Part shown: positions 33,731-41,731 of the stretch, piece by piece
Numbering within the stretch: the first letter of the stretch is position 1
Layout: every line of letters begins with the position of its first letter
Assembly: GCA_001971685.1 (NCBI GenBank)
Contig: CP019326.1
Span: 372,001-436,000, forward strand
Source: Halomonas sp. 1513
GTDB taxonomy: Bacteria; Pseudomonadota; Gammaproteobacteria; Pseudomonadales; Halomonadaceae
Length of the DNA stretch: 64,000 nucleotides
Direction: 5' to 3'
Program-made: the position numbers and the translations under genes
Notes under the pieces: model-generated
The model's database searches: none
What the model was told of the DNA's origin: nothing
Seen by the model: only the letters and a program-made list of their open reading frames with translations

Positions 33731-34945
33731 TTATATTTCCTTCCCTGAGCAGGAAGTTGAAGGGTTAACCAGTCTCTCGAATGCCGAGCCATCCATGCGG
33801 GTGACATTGGGTATGTAGCGTGAGTAGACCTTGAACAGCATGTCGGTTGATGAGTGGCCTAGCACTTTAGCCACCCACTCAGGATTTTCGCCTGAGGCAA
33901 GAAATAAAGTGGCGGCCGTATGCCGGGTCTGGTAAGGGCGGCGCTTCTTCAACCCAAGACTTTGAAGCAGGGGGTACCAGACCCTTTTTGTTACATTGTT
34001 GTGGTCTAATGGTTCACCAAGCCGGTTGCAAAATACATATTCACTCCTGCCTCCCGTGATAGAGTGCTGCAGATTAAGCGCATCCATGACAGGGCCGAGC
34101 AGAGGAATTTCACGTTGAGAGCCATCTGTTTTGGTGTATTCTGTTTTGCCCCTTATTAGTGTTTCTCGTACTAGGATTTCACGCTTTTTAAAGTCGATAT
34201 GCTTCCATTTTAGGCCGTCAATCTCGCCTGTTCGCATGCCGGTGAAAAATCGCACCGTGTAGTAATTTCTAAAATCAGGCCTGACGCTACTTATGATGCG
34301 ATCAACTTCCTTGAGTGAGAAAGGTTCTATGTGGCTCCTTTTTAGCTTCAATGGTTTGATGTTTCGATAGGGCGTCTCGAACCCAAATCGGTCAGCGGCC
34401 TCGTCGATGATCATTCGGAGAATTGTCATATGGCTGTTGATCGTTTTTGGAGAGATAGCTTTGTTGCTACCCCTTCCCTTTCGCTTGGAAAGCTGGGATC
34501 TAAAGCCCAGAATATCAGACTTAGAGATGCGGTCGATCTGCAACTTTCCAAAGCCAGGTCTCAAAGAGCTTTCCAGTATTGAGCTCACGTTGCTTATATG
34601 GGATTGCCGCCACTCCACTTGTATTTCCTGAAACCACTGATCAGCGAATTCAGAAAATGATACGTTTGTCTCGGTATCGCAACCGCTGAGTGACTGGCTG
34701 TCTTTTATCTCGTGTTGATAGGTTTGATGCTGAATCTTCTTCAGGTTACGGCTTCCCGGAAAGAATTCAGCATAGTCAAGCTCATCCAGCAGAATTTTAG
34801 CTTCGACTCGCTGCAAGAGTTTCTCGACCTTCTTGCGGTTGGCCGGGGTGTCAGCCAACGCAGTCTGCTCCCGGCACCGCACGCCCCGATAGAAGAAATC
34901 GAGATACAGCTTTCCGGTTTCCTTGCGGACCCGAACTTTACCCAT
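33731..34945 (-). CDS. int: Tyrosine integrase of the island
   Basis: A 404-residue phage-type integrase that would integrate the element at the tRNA-fMet gene. The N-terminal arm-binding region begins MGKVRVRKETGKLYLDFFYR. A core-binding domain (about 90-190) precedes the catalytic domain, with RFFTGMRTGEIDGLKW (first Arg), PYQTRHTAATLFLASG (second Arg and His) and VLGHSSTDMLFKVYSRY (His and the nucleophile Tyr). ATG 34945 is chosen because GGAGGGG lies upstream. The excisionase-like gene overlaps it and the HD gene follows one base later, forming an operon. It lies about 0.8 kb from the tRNA 3' end, the usual position. Confidence 0.9.
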   Translation of the reverse strand: MGKVRVRKETGKLYLDFFYRGVRCREQTALADTPANRKKVEKLLQRVEAKILLDELDYAEFFPGSRNLKKIQHQTYQHEIKDSQSLSGCDTETNVSFSEFADQWFQEIQVEWRQSHISNVSSILESSLRPGFGKLQIDRISKSDILGFRSQLSKRKGRGSNKAISPKTINSHMTILRMIIDEAADRFGFETPYRNIKPLKLKRSHIEPFSLKEVDRIISSVRPDFRNYYTVRFFTGMRTGEIDGLKWKHIDFKKREILVRETLIRGKTEYTKTDGSQREIPLLGPVMDALNLQHSITGGRSEYVFCNRLGEPLDHNNVTKRVWYPLLQSLGLKKRRPYQTRHTAATLFLASGENPEWVAKVLGHSSTDMLFKVYSRYIPNVTRMDGSAFERLVNPSTSCSGKEI

Positions 34946-35180
34946 GACAGACCCCTCCACCCACCATGGGGATCGCCAGGTCATTCTCCCTGGAGCAAGC
35001 CAGCATCTCTTGCTCGACAGCCTCCCAGAGGAACAGGATCTTTCTGCGCCCGAAGGGCTTGATGTAATGCTTCCCTTCGAGAAGCACAGTGTCCTTCAGG
35101 CATTGTCGTATAGTTCGGCAGTCGTACTTGATCCTTGCCGCAAGCTCTTCCGTGGTGAGGTAGGTGTAGGAGGTATCCAT
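34938..35180 (-). CDS. Excisionase-like small DNA-binding protein
   Basis: An 80-residue protein whose end overlaps the integrase start. TYLTTEELAARIKYDCRTIR is a winged-helix/MerR-like helix-turn-helix as in excisionases and AlpA-type regulators. KHYIKPFGRRKILFLWEAVE follows, the wing and last helix. I take ATG 35180 because the conserved part begins there; an in-frame ATG at 35225 would add 15 residues. It probably directs excision and bends the attachment site DNA. Confidence 0.7.
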   Translation of the reverse strand: MDTSYTYLTTEELAARIKYDCRTIRQCLKDTVLLEGKHYIKPFGRRKILFLWEAVEQEMLACSRENDLAIPMVGGGVCHG

Positions 35181-35240
35181 CGAAACTGCCCTCGTGCGGT
35201 GATATTCTGCATCTACAAAAGGCATCTGTAGTAGCCAAAT

Positions 35241-35306
35241 GCCATCCTGAATGACATTTTAGCCTGCATAATCTCACTTGCAAGAGCTTTTTGTCATCCT
35301 GGATGA
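35241..35306. promoter_or_regulatory. Pair of palindromic operator-like sites between xis and the repressor
   Basis: Two near-identical 14-base sequences, GCCATCCTGAATGA (35241-35254) and GTCATCCTGGATGA (35293-35306), lie 52 bases apart in the divergent promoter region. Each is a palindrome around CATCCTG/GGATG; the second is perfect apart from its centre. The repressor gene begins 28 bases further on. This is the expected arrangement of operators bound by the Cro/CI-type protein to control both its own gene and the integrase operon. Confidence 0.5.
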
Positions 35307-35333
35307 AAAAAACACCTTTGGGATGGAGTGAGC

Positions 35334-35543
35334 ATGGTTCGATGTCACCTGGCGCGCCTGATGGGGGAGCGCAAGATGAAGATCGTGGACGTGGCGAGGG
35401 AGACCGGGTTGAACCGGAACACGGTGACGCTTCTATACAAAGAGACGGCCCAGCGGATCGATCTGGAGGCCTTGGAGAAGCTTTGCAAGCTGTTCCAATG
35501 CGAGGTTGGGGATATTCTGGAGTACATTCCTGAGGAAAAGTGA
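35334..35543 (+). CDS. Small Cro/CI (XRE)-family repressor
   Basis: A 69-residue protein that is almost only a helix-turn-helix: MKIVDVARETGLNRNTVTLL for the HTH helices, then IDLEALEKLCKLFQCEVGDI, the typical end of the XRE fold. ATG 35334 follows GGAGTG closely; a GTG two codons earlier is possible. It is divergent from the excisionase-integrase operon with two palindromes between them, so it probably represses excision. Confidence 0.85.
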   Translation: MVRCHLARLMGERKMKIVDVARETGLNRNTVTLLYKETAQRIDLEALEKLCKLFQCEVGDILEYIPEEK

Positions 35544-35640
35544 CGCGGTGAGTGCTCAAGAGGGGCATGTGACGATGACTGGCGGAAGGTCACCGCTTGA
35601 TGAGCTTTGAGGAGGCGATTGCCGAGGAGGTGGCACGGTA

Positions 35641-35658
35641 GTGTCACAGAGGTGTCAC
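35641..35658. repeat. Two GTGTCAC direct repeats, 11-base period
   Basis: GTGTCAC occurs at 35641-35647 and again at 35652-35658, one helical turn apart, between the repressor gene and the tRNA. The spacing and position would suit arm-type sites of the integrase in the attachment region. Only two short units are present, so chance is not excluded. Confidence 0.3.
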
Positions 35659-35682
35659 GGGGCGTTGTTTAGCCCAGCAACG

Positions 35683-35717
35683 AAAAAACGGCAGGCCAGT
35701 AAATTACTGACCTGCCG
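35683..35717 (-). terminator. Rho-independent terminator of the tRNA-fMet gene
   Basis: Read on the minus strand, a long hairpin with CGGCAGGTCAGTAA and TTACTGGCCTGCCG arms (one mismatch) is followed by a run of six T. It begins 10 bases after the tRNA 3' end. The island joins close to this point. Confidence 0.85.
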
Positions 35718-35727
35718 CTTAAAATAT

Positions 35728-35804
<77 letters not shown>

Positions 35805-35818
35805 TCAACGTGTGGCGT

Positions 35819-35846
35819 ATTCTACAGCTTTCTTGCGCTGCGTCAA
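35819..35846 (-). promoter_or_regulatory. Sigma70 promoter of tRNA-fMet
   Basis: On the minus strand TTGACG (35846-35841) and TAGAAT (35824-35819) are separated by 16 bases and lie just upstream of the tRNA, with a GC-rich stretch between the -10 box and the gene, as in promoters under stringent control. Confidence 0.75.
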
Positions 35847-35987
35847 GAGCTCGTTAAACGCTCGTGCAGTCCGCTTCAGAGCAGCCATACTAGGTACTGG
35901 GTGCCGAGGAGCGGCACTCACCACTCGAGACTGGACGCATTGAGCCGCGTTGCTGAAATCGCGGCGTGGCATCAGGGAGAACTGCAT

Positions 35988-36734
35988 ATGACCAACTCAG
36001 CACCCGTCGCCTGGGTCACCGGTGGCACCGGTGGCATCGGCACCGCTATCTGCCAGGCATTGGCCAAGGCCGGCTATCAGGTAGTGGCGGGCTATAACAA
36101 TCCCGACAAGGCCAAGAACTGGCTGGAAAGCCAGCGCGCCGAAGGCTACGACAATATCGCGCTATCGGGCGCCAATCTGGTGGACTACGAGGCCTGCGAG
36201 GCCGGCGCCAAGGAGATTCGCGACACTTATGGGCCGGTCAGCGTGCTGGTCAACTGCGCCGGCATCACTCGTGATACCACCATGAAGAAGATGAGCCCCG
36301 AGCAGTGGCACGAAGTGATCGACTGCAACCTCAACAGCGTCTTCAACACCTGTCGCTGTGTGATCAATGACATGCTCGAGGACGGCTATGGACGAATCGT
36401 CAATATCTCGTCGATCAACGGGCGCAAGGGGCAGTTCGGCCAGGCCAACTACTCGGCAGCCAAGGCCGGGATGCACGGGCTGACCATGGCGCTGGCGCAG
36501 GAGACGGCAACCAAGGGCATCACCGTCAACACCCTGTCGCCCGGCTATATTGCCACCGACATGATCATGAAGATTCCCGAGAAGGTGCGCGAGGCGATCC
36601 GCGAGACGATCCCCGTGAAGCGCTACGGCACTCCCGAAGAGATCGCCCACGCGGTGGTGTTCCTGGCCGACAAGCAGTCCGGCTATATTACCGGCGCCAA
36701 CCTGGACATCAACGGTGGCCAGTTCATGGGCTGA
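35988..36734 (+). CDS. phaB: Acetoacetyl-CoA reductase PhaB
   Basis: NADPH-dependent reductase that makes (R)-3-hydroxybutyryl-CoA for polyhydroxyalkanoate synthesis. Short-chain dehydrogenase layout: cofactor motif TGGTGGIGTA near the N-terminus, NCAGITRD, the catalytic Ser in NISSINGRKGQFGQ, and YSAAKAG with the Tyr and Lys. The C-terminus GYITGANLDINGGQFMG is typical of PhaB. ATG 35988 follows AGGGAGA; the frame extends upstream but without a good start. It is a single gene with its own terminator-like hairpin downstream, the first core gene after the island. Confidence 0.92.
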   Translation: MTNSAPVAWVTGGTGGIGTAICQALAKAGYQVVAGYNNPDKAKNWLESQRAEGYDNIALSGANLVDYEACEAGAKEIRDTYGPVSVLVNCAGITRDTTMKKMSPEQWHEVIDCNLNSVFNTCRCVINDMLEDGYGRIVNISSINGRKGQFGQANYSAAKAGMHGLTMALAQETATKGITVNTLSPGYIATDMIMKIPEKVREAIRETIPVKRYGTPEEIAHAVVFLADKQSGYITGANLDINGGQFMG

Positions 36735-36778
36735 GCGCTGTGCGCCAGCACGGCATCGTGATCGTTGGTGCCGCTTGG

Positions 36779-36804
36779 GAACGCGAGGCTTCGGCCTCGC
36801 GTTC
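36779..36804. terminator. Hairpin between convergent phaB and the DUF349 gene
   Basis: A perfect 11-bp stem GAACGCGAGGC / GCCTCGCGTTC with a TTCG tetraloop. No T-run follows on either strand, but the position between two convergent genes suggests a bidirectional terminator. Confidence 0.6.
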
Positions 36805-36810
36805 TGCGTA

Positions 36811-39582
36811 TCAGGGCGGTGGCAGGCGCAGCAGCTGGGTAAAGATGGCGTCCAGCTCCTGCACCTCGCGCTGCCACAGTTCGCCTGGCACCGGCCCGGT
36901 AGCGAACAGCTCGCGCAGCACTTCGTGGAGTTCTTCGGCCTTGCTCAGCTCGCGGCCCAGCCCCTCGTTGAGGCGCTCCACCTGGATCGCCAGGCGCAGC
37001 GGTTCGTCCTGCTGGCCGAGGCGGCTGCCGGCCAGCAGCGCCAGGTGTACCCGCAGTCGCGCTAGCGACTCCTCGACCTCGTGTGGCGCTGGCGGTTCGC
37101 GGCGTCGGGCATTACGCAGCCGATGGGCGCTGAGCCAATCCCCGCCGAGGCTGTCATCGCTGTCGACGTCATCGGGCGGCTGGCCGCCAAGCGCCGCGGC
37201 ATCGGCCGCCAGGTGGGCATTCAGCAGCGGCTGCAGGGCCTGCCAGCGGTTGACCTCTTCGGAGACCGCCAGCCGCGCCAGGCGTTCACGACGGGCGCGC
37301 ACGATGCCTGACCAGCGCCGCCGCATGCCGTCGCTGCGCCGGCCGGCGGGCAGCGGCTCGAGGGCTTCGGCCTCGTTGATGGCGCTCTCCAGCACGCTGG
37401 CCTCAGCGGTGGCAGCGGGCTGCCAGCCGTCGAGGCGGTCGATCAGCGCCTGCATGGCATCGAGCTGACGCTGGGCGCGCTGGGCGCGGTCGTTACGCTC
37501 CGCCTCGCGGCTGGCGAAAATACGATCGCAGATGCCGCGAAACTCCCGCCATAGCGCCTGCTCCTCGCCCTTTGGCGCGCGGCCCAACCCGCGCCAGCGC
37601 TGCTGCAGGCGCTTGGCTTGGTCGGCACGTCGTTGGCTGGGCTGGTCGCCGTCGAGCAGTGCCTGGGCGGCGTCGATCAGTTCGCGCTTGGCAGCGGCGA
37701 TGGACTGGGCGCGCTGGTCGATCAGCGCCTGCAGGCCGTGGCGGACGCGGCCGAAGCGTCGGCCGACGGCCTCGGCCCGGTCGCGGGGCACCGGCGAATA
37801 GCGGCGCCACTGCTCTCGGGCGCGATCGCGGATATCGCGCAGTGCATCGGGGTCGGCCTCGGGATCGGGCTTGTCGAGCAGCGCTTCGAGCTGTTCGCAG
37901 AGCGCTTCGCGGGCCTCGAGATTACGCTGTCGTTCGGCGTCCAGGGCTTCGCGCCACGGCGCCAGGCGTTGATGGATACGGTCCGAGCAGGCGCGGAAGT
38001 GCGTCGATAGTGCGCGGTCGGCAGCGGCATCGCCAAGCGATGCCCACTCCTTGACCAGTTGGCGATGGCGACGGTCGAGGGCGCTTTCGCTGAGCTGGGT
38101 ATCCTCGGCCAGCTCGGCAATCGCCTGGCATAGCTGGTCACGCTTGGGGCCGGCAACGAAGCCGCGCCAGTCGCGCAGTTCGGCGAGCTGCGCACCGAGC
38201 CGCTTGAGGGTGGGGTGATGGCGGCGGCGGTGCTCCTCGGGCAACTGCTCGAGGCGCTGTCGCAGCCGCTGGTGCAGGCGGCTGGCACTCTTGAAGGCGC
38301 CGCGCTCGAGCAGCGCGCCGAGCTCATCCAGCTCGCGCTGGAACTGGACCGGGTCGGCAGCGCTGCGGGCTGCCGGCTGCTGTTCGACGCTGCGCACGGC
38401 GCGGGCCAGCAGGCTGGTCGGGGGCAGGTCGTCGGGCCAGGCGCAGGCCGTCAGCAGGGCCTGAAGCGCGGCACGGTCGCCGGCGGTCAGGGCCTGGTCG
38501 AGTTCTGCGGCACGGGCCCGAAACCGCTCCCAGGCATGGCCGATCCGGTCGTACTCCTCGAGGGCGCGGTCGTAGCGCTGGCGCAGGGCGTCGTCGGGCG
38601 CGTGCTGGTCCGACAGCGCCTGCCAGCGAGTCGCCAGCAGGCGCTTCTGTGCGCGTAGGCTGTCGATGTCCTGGGCCGCCAGGTGCTCGCTGCGGCGCAG
38701 ACCCTCGAGGGTCTCTTCCAGCGCCTCGAGCAGGCCCTCGCGGGTCTGATCGGCATCTTCGCGACGCTGGTCGAGGGCCGCATGAACGTGCTGCTGGGCG
38801 TCGTGGTCGGTGAGGGTCTTGCGACACAGCAGGCAGGCGTCCTGATAGCGGCGCTCCTGCTCGGCGCTGGGCAGGTCCTTGAGGGCTTCCCACTCGCGCT
38901 GCAGGTGGCGATAGCGGCCCGCGTAGAGCGGTTCCCAGGCGTGGTGGCCGTGCTGCTCCAGGGCGCTGAGGATGCGCTCGCGCTCCGCTTCGGTGGCAGC
39001 CTGCTGAGCGGCATCGGCGCGCAGCGCATTGAGCCGCTCGCGGGCCAGCCGGGCGACCTGCTTGTCGCGCCGCGCCCGGCGGCAGAGCTGCTGCAGGCCG
39101 GCCTCGCTGGTCACGCGCGCCGCGGCGGCGTGGCGCACGGCGGCAATCCCGTTCTCGCAGGCCTGGACGATCAGCGCGTCTTCATCGTCGTCGCTGAGGG
39201 CAGCCACGGCGGCCAGGCGCAGTTGCTGGTTGTCGCCGTGAAGGGCGATCTCCTGGAGCAGCTGCTGGTCCGCGAGGCGCGACACATGCTCCACGCGCTG
39301 GGCCAGCGGTGTGCTGCCGGCGGCGCCGACCAGCAGCGCGGCGAGCCGCGTGCGCAGTTCGGGGCTGGGCTGGGTGTCGATCAGCGCCAGCAGGGTGTCG
39401 ATGCTCTCGAAGCGGGCCAGCGCGGCCTGGCGAACGCGGGCATCGTCGTCACCGGCGAGTTGCTCGAGGGCGGCCCGCTCCTGCTGCTGCTGAGGGTCGA
39501 GTTGACCGGCGGCCTGCTGACGACGCTCGGCATCGGGGTGCTGCCAGCGCGGGGCGAACAGGTGACGAAACCATCCTGACAT
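36811..39582 (-). CDS. DUF349-repeat protein
   Basis: A 923-residue, Arg/Ala/Gln-rich cytoplasmic protein. The N-terminal third reads as HEAT-like helical repeats (DDDARVRQAALARF, NQQLRLAAVAAL). The rest has several DUF349 units, charged helical repeats of about 70 residues with conserved Trp (QREWEALKDL, REQWRRYSPV, QRWRGLGRAP). Function unknown; in related gammaproteobacteria a similar long DUF349 protein is conserved. ATG 39582 is preferred because AGGAAG lies four bases upstream. It stands alone, convergent with phaB and divergent from minC. Confidence 0.8.
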   Translation of the reverse strand: MSGWFRHLFAPRWQHPDAERRQQAAGQLDPQQQQERAALEQLAGDDDARVRQAALARFESIDTLLALIDTQPSPELRTRLAALLVGAAGSTPLAQRVEHVSRLADQQLLQEIALHGDNQQLRLAAVAALSDDDEDALIVQACENGIAAVRHAAAARVTSEAGLQQLCRRARRDKQVARLARERLNALRADAAQQAATEAERERILSALEQHGHHAWEPLYAGRYRHLQREWEALKDLPSAEQERRYQDACLLCRKTLTDHDAQQHVHAALDQRREDADQTREGLLEALEETLEGLRRSEHLAAQDIDSLRAQKRLLATRWQALSDQHAPDDALRQRYDRALEEYDRIGHAWERFRARAAELDQALTAGDRAALQALLTACAWPDDLPPTSLLARAVRSVEQQPAARSAADPVQFQRELDELGALLERGAFKSASRLHQRLRQRLEQLPEEHRRRHHPTLKRLGAQLAELRDWRGFVAGPKRDQLCQAIAELAEDTQLSESALDRRHRQLVKEWASLGDAAADRALSTHFRACSDRIHQRLAPWREALDAERQRNLEAREALCEQLEALLDKPDPEADPDALRDIRDRAREQWRRYSPVPRDRAEAVGRRFGRVRHGLQALIDQRAQSIAAAKRELIDAAQALLDGDQPSQRRADQAKRLQQRWRGLGRAPKGEEQALWREFRGICDRIFASREAERNDRAQRAQRQLDAMQALIDRLDGWQPAATAEASVLESAINEAEALEPLPAGRRSDGMRRRWSGIVRARRERLARLAVSEEVNRWQALQPLLNAHLAADAAALGGQPPDDVDSDDSLGGDWLSAHRLRNARRREPPAPHEVEESLARLRVHLALLAGSRLGQQDEPLRLAIQVERLNEGLGRELSKAEELHEVLRELFATGPVPGELWQREVQELDAIFTQLLRLPPP

Positions 39583-39814
39583 GAAGCTTCCTGGCATGAC
39601 GACGCGTATCCCTTTTAAAAGCGGCAATCTTGTTGTTCTCTGCGAAGGCCCAACCTGCTATCTAAGCATGTGACGCGGCAGCGGAAAAGGCCAGAGCGGC
39701 AGCGCTGTTGCCCGCTGGAGACACTGACAAGTGGCTCGGCTGGTCTTATGATCAGTTGCAGGGACGACGCCCCTCGCTTAGCTTTACTGACATCATCCGA
39801 CGTGGAGTCCGGCC

Positions 39815-40543
39815 ATGAGCCTGAACGTGGACAGGGCCAGCACAGCCTTTACCTTCAAGGGCGGAATGCTGCCCATGACGGTCATGGAACTGACCAGTGC
39901 CGATCCCGAGCGCATTCGTGAACAGCTGGCGGGCAAGCTCAGCCAGTCGCCGGCGTTCTTTCAACACACCCCGGTAGTGCTCAGCGTCGAGAAGCTCGAT
40001 GAGCCTCACCTGGCGCTGGAGCGCATCTGCGCGGTGTGTCGCGCCCACAAGCTGCTGCCGGTGGCAGTGCGCGGCGGCAGCGACCCGGTCAAGCAGTCGG
40101 CCTGGGCACTGGGCCTGGGGTGGTTTCCGCCCCAGGAGATCAAGCCGCGCAATCTCGAGAGCGTTGCCGCGCCGGCGCCCGAAGCGGCGGCCGACCCTCT
40201 GCCGGTTGCCGCAGGAGCGGGTCGCATTCACCGTGGCACGGTGCGCTCGGGGCAGCAGGTCACCGCCCCCGACGGTGATCTGGTGGTGATCGGCGCGGTC
40301 AATGCCGGTGCCGAGGTGCTGGCGGCGGGCAGCGTACACGTCTATGGTGCGCTACGCGGCCGTGCCCTGGCCGGCATCCACGGCGATGCACAGGCCGGCA
40401 TCTTCTGCCGTGAGCTGCATGCCGAGCTGCTCTCTGTCGCCGGCAACTACAAGCGTCTGGAAGACATCGACCCGCGGCTGCTGGGCAGCGCGGTGCAGGT
40501 CCGTCTCAGCGACGATCAGCTGGCCATCGCCAGCCTGGCGTGA
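39815..40543 (+). CDS. minC: Septum-site inhibitor MinC
   Basis: FtsZ assembly inhibitor that keeps the division site at mid-cell. The N-terminal FtsZ-binding domain (1-105) contains FTFKGGMLPMTVMEL and LPVAVRGG. After a linker the C-terminal beta-helix domain (about 135-242) has HRGTVRSGQQVTAPDGDLVV and SVHVYGALRGRALAGIHG, which binds MinD. The ribosome binding site is GGAG before ATG. First of the minCDE operon. Confidence 0.95.
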   Translation: MSLNVDRASTAFTFKGGMLPMTVMELTSADPERIREQLAGKLSQSPAFFQHTPVVLSVEKLDEPHLALERICAVCRAHKLLPVAVRGGSDPVKQSAWALGLGWFPPQEIKPRNLESVAAPAPEAAADPLPVAAGAGRIHRGTVRSGQQVTAPDGDLVVIGAVNAGAEVLAAGSVHVYGALRGRALAGIHGDAQAGIFCRELHAELLSVAGNYKRLEDIDPRLLGSAVQVRLSDDQLAIASLA

Positions 40544-40582
40544 GCGTGACGACGACACCCCTATAGCAACAGGAAGCTTATC

Positions 40583-41401
40583 TTGGCCAAGATCATCGTA
40601 GTGACCTCCGGCAAGGGTGGGGTCGGCAAGACTACCAGCGCAGCAGCCATCGCCACGGGGCTGGCGCTGCGCGGCAACAAGACGGTTGTGATCGATTTCG
40701 ACGTGGGGCTGCGTAACCTCGACCTGATCATGGGCTGCGAGCGGCGCGTGGTCTATGACCTGGTCAACGTGATTCAGGGCGAGGCCGGGCTCAATCAGGC
40801 GCTGATCCGCGACAAGCGGGTCGACAACCTGCATATTCTGCCGGCCTCCCAGACCCGCGATAAGGATGCGCTGACCAGCGAGGGCGTGGAGAAGGTGCTC
40901 GAGAGCCTGTCGGAGGACTTCGACTATATCCTCTGCGACTCGCCGGCGGGGATCGAGCGCGGCGCACAGCTGGCGATGTACTTCGCCGACGAGGCGGTAG
41001 TGGTGACCAATCCCGAGGTCTCCTCGGTGCGCGACTCCGACCGCATTCTCGGCCTGCTGGCGTCCAAGACCCGGCGTGCCGAACGCAATCAGGACCCGAT
41101 CAAGGAACACCTGTTGATCACCCGCTACAACCCGGCGCGGGTCGATCACGGTGACATGCTCAATCTCGAGGACATTCGCGAGATCCTGGCGATTGACCTG
41201 ATCGGCCTGATTCCCGAGTCCGAGGCGGTGCTGCGTGCCTCCAACCAGGGCATTCCGGTCACCCACGATGCCAACAGCGATGCTGGCCAGGCCTACACCG
41301 ATACGGTCTCGCGGCTGCTCGGCGAAGAGGTCCCGCTGCGGTTCCACGAGTACCAGAAGAAGAGTCTGCTGAGCCGGGTATTCGGAGGAGGTCGCCGATG
41401 A
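40583..41401 (+). CDS. minD: Septum-site ATPase MinD
   Basis: Membrane-cycling ATPase that carries MinC to the poles. The deviant Walker A is [10 protein letters not shown] (residues 11-20), followed by [16 protein letters not shown] and [11 protein letters not shown]. The C-terminal amphipathic helix [11 protein letters not shown] is the membrane-targeting sequence. The start codon is TTG 40583, with AGGAAG upstream; no ATG fits. It overlaps minE by four bases (ATGA). Confidence 0.97.
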   Translation: MAKIIVVTSGKGGVGKTTSAAAIATGLALRGNKTVVIDFDVGLRNLDLIMGCERRVVYDLVNVIQGEAGLNQALIRDKRVDNLHILPASQTRDKDALTSEGVEKVLESLSEDFDYILCDSPAGIERGAQLAMYFADEAVVVTNPEVSSVRDSDRILGLLASKTRRAERNQDPIKEHLLITRYNPARVDHGDMLNLEDIREILAIDLIGLIPESEAVLRASNQGIPVTHDANSDAGQAYTDTVSRLLGEEVPLRFHEYQKKSLLSRVFGGGRR

Positions 41402-41649
41402 AACTACTGGATTTTCTCAGGGGCGAGCGCAAGAAGAGTGCATCCGTGGCCAAGGAGCGTCTGCAGATCATCGTTGCCCACCAGCGCAGCCAGCGCGACC
41501 AGCCGGACTACATGCCAATGCTGGAGCGTGAGCTGCTCGAGGTGATCCGGCGCTACGTCAAGGTCGATCAGGATGCCATCAACATCAGCCTCGACCGCGA
41601 CGACGACTGCTCGGTACTCGAGCTCAACGTCACCCTGCCGCGCAGCTGA
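41398..41649 (+). CDS. minE: Topological specificity factor MinE
   Basis: An 83-residue protein that stimulates the MinD ATPase and drives pole-to-pole oscillation. The N-terminal membrane and MinD-contact region includes [20 protein letters not shown]. The C-terminal part ([20 protein letters not shown]) forms the dimer. It is translationally coupled to minD. Confidence 0.96.
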   Translation: MKLLDFLRGERKKSASVAKERLQIIVAHQRSQRDQPDYMPMLERELLEVIRRYVKVDQDAINISLDRDDDCSVLELNVTLPRS

Positions 41650-41731
41650 GCGGCCCGTCGGGGTGGCTGAGCGTGCCCCGGCGATGTGCTAGGCTTGGCC
41701 TCCGGCCCGCTGAAGAGAGACGACTTTCCCC

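Larger units (their letters stand above)
1..35727. mobile_element. Integrated defence island next to tRNA-fMet (left end outside the window)
   Basis: The segment lies against the 3' end of an initiator tRNA gene and ends there with an excisionase-like gene, a tyrosine integrase and a divergent small repressor, the usual layout of an integrative element inserted at a tRNA. It contains two unrelated tyrosine recombinases, a Zorya system, a DISARM/Druantia-like gene set and a GmrSD-like gene. Base composition changes several times within it, whereas the sequence from 35.8 kb on is evenly GC-rich and holds housekeeping genes. I found no second copy of the tRNA 3' end in the window, so the left attachment site is either upstream of base 1 or the element has been rearranged. 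Confidence 0.6.

Noticed and set aside
1..35727. CRISPR array or second tRNA-derived attachment site in the island
   Set aside because: I saw no regularly spaced repeats, and no second copy of the tRNA 3' end sequence besides the tRNA itself.
35900..35987. Upstream extension of phaB from 35901
   Set aside because: The extra 29 residues lack similarity to short-chain dehydrogenases, and ATG 35988 has a strong ribosome binding site.
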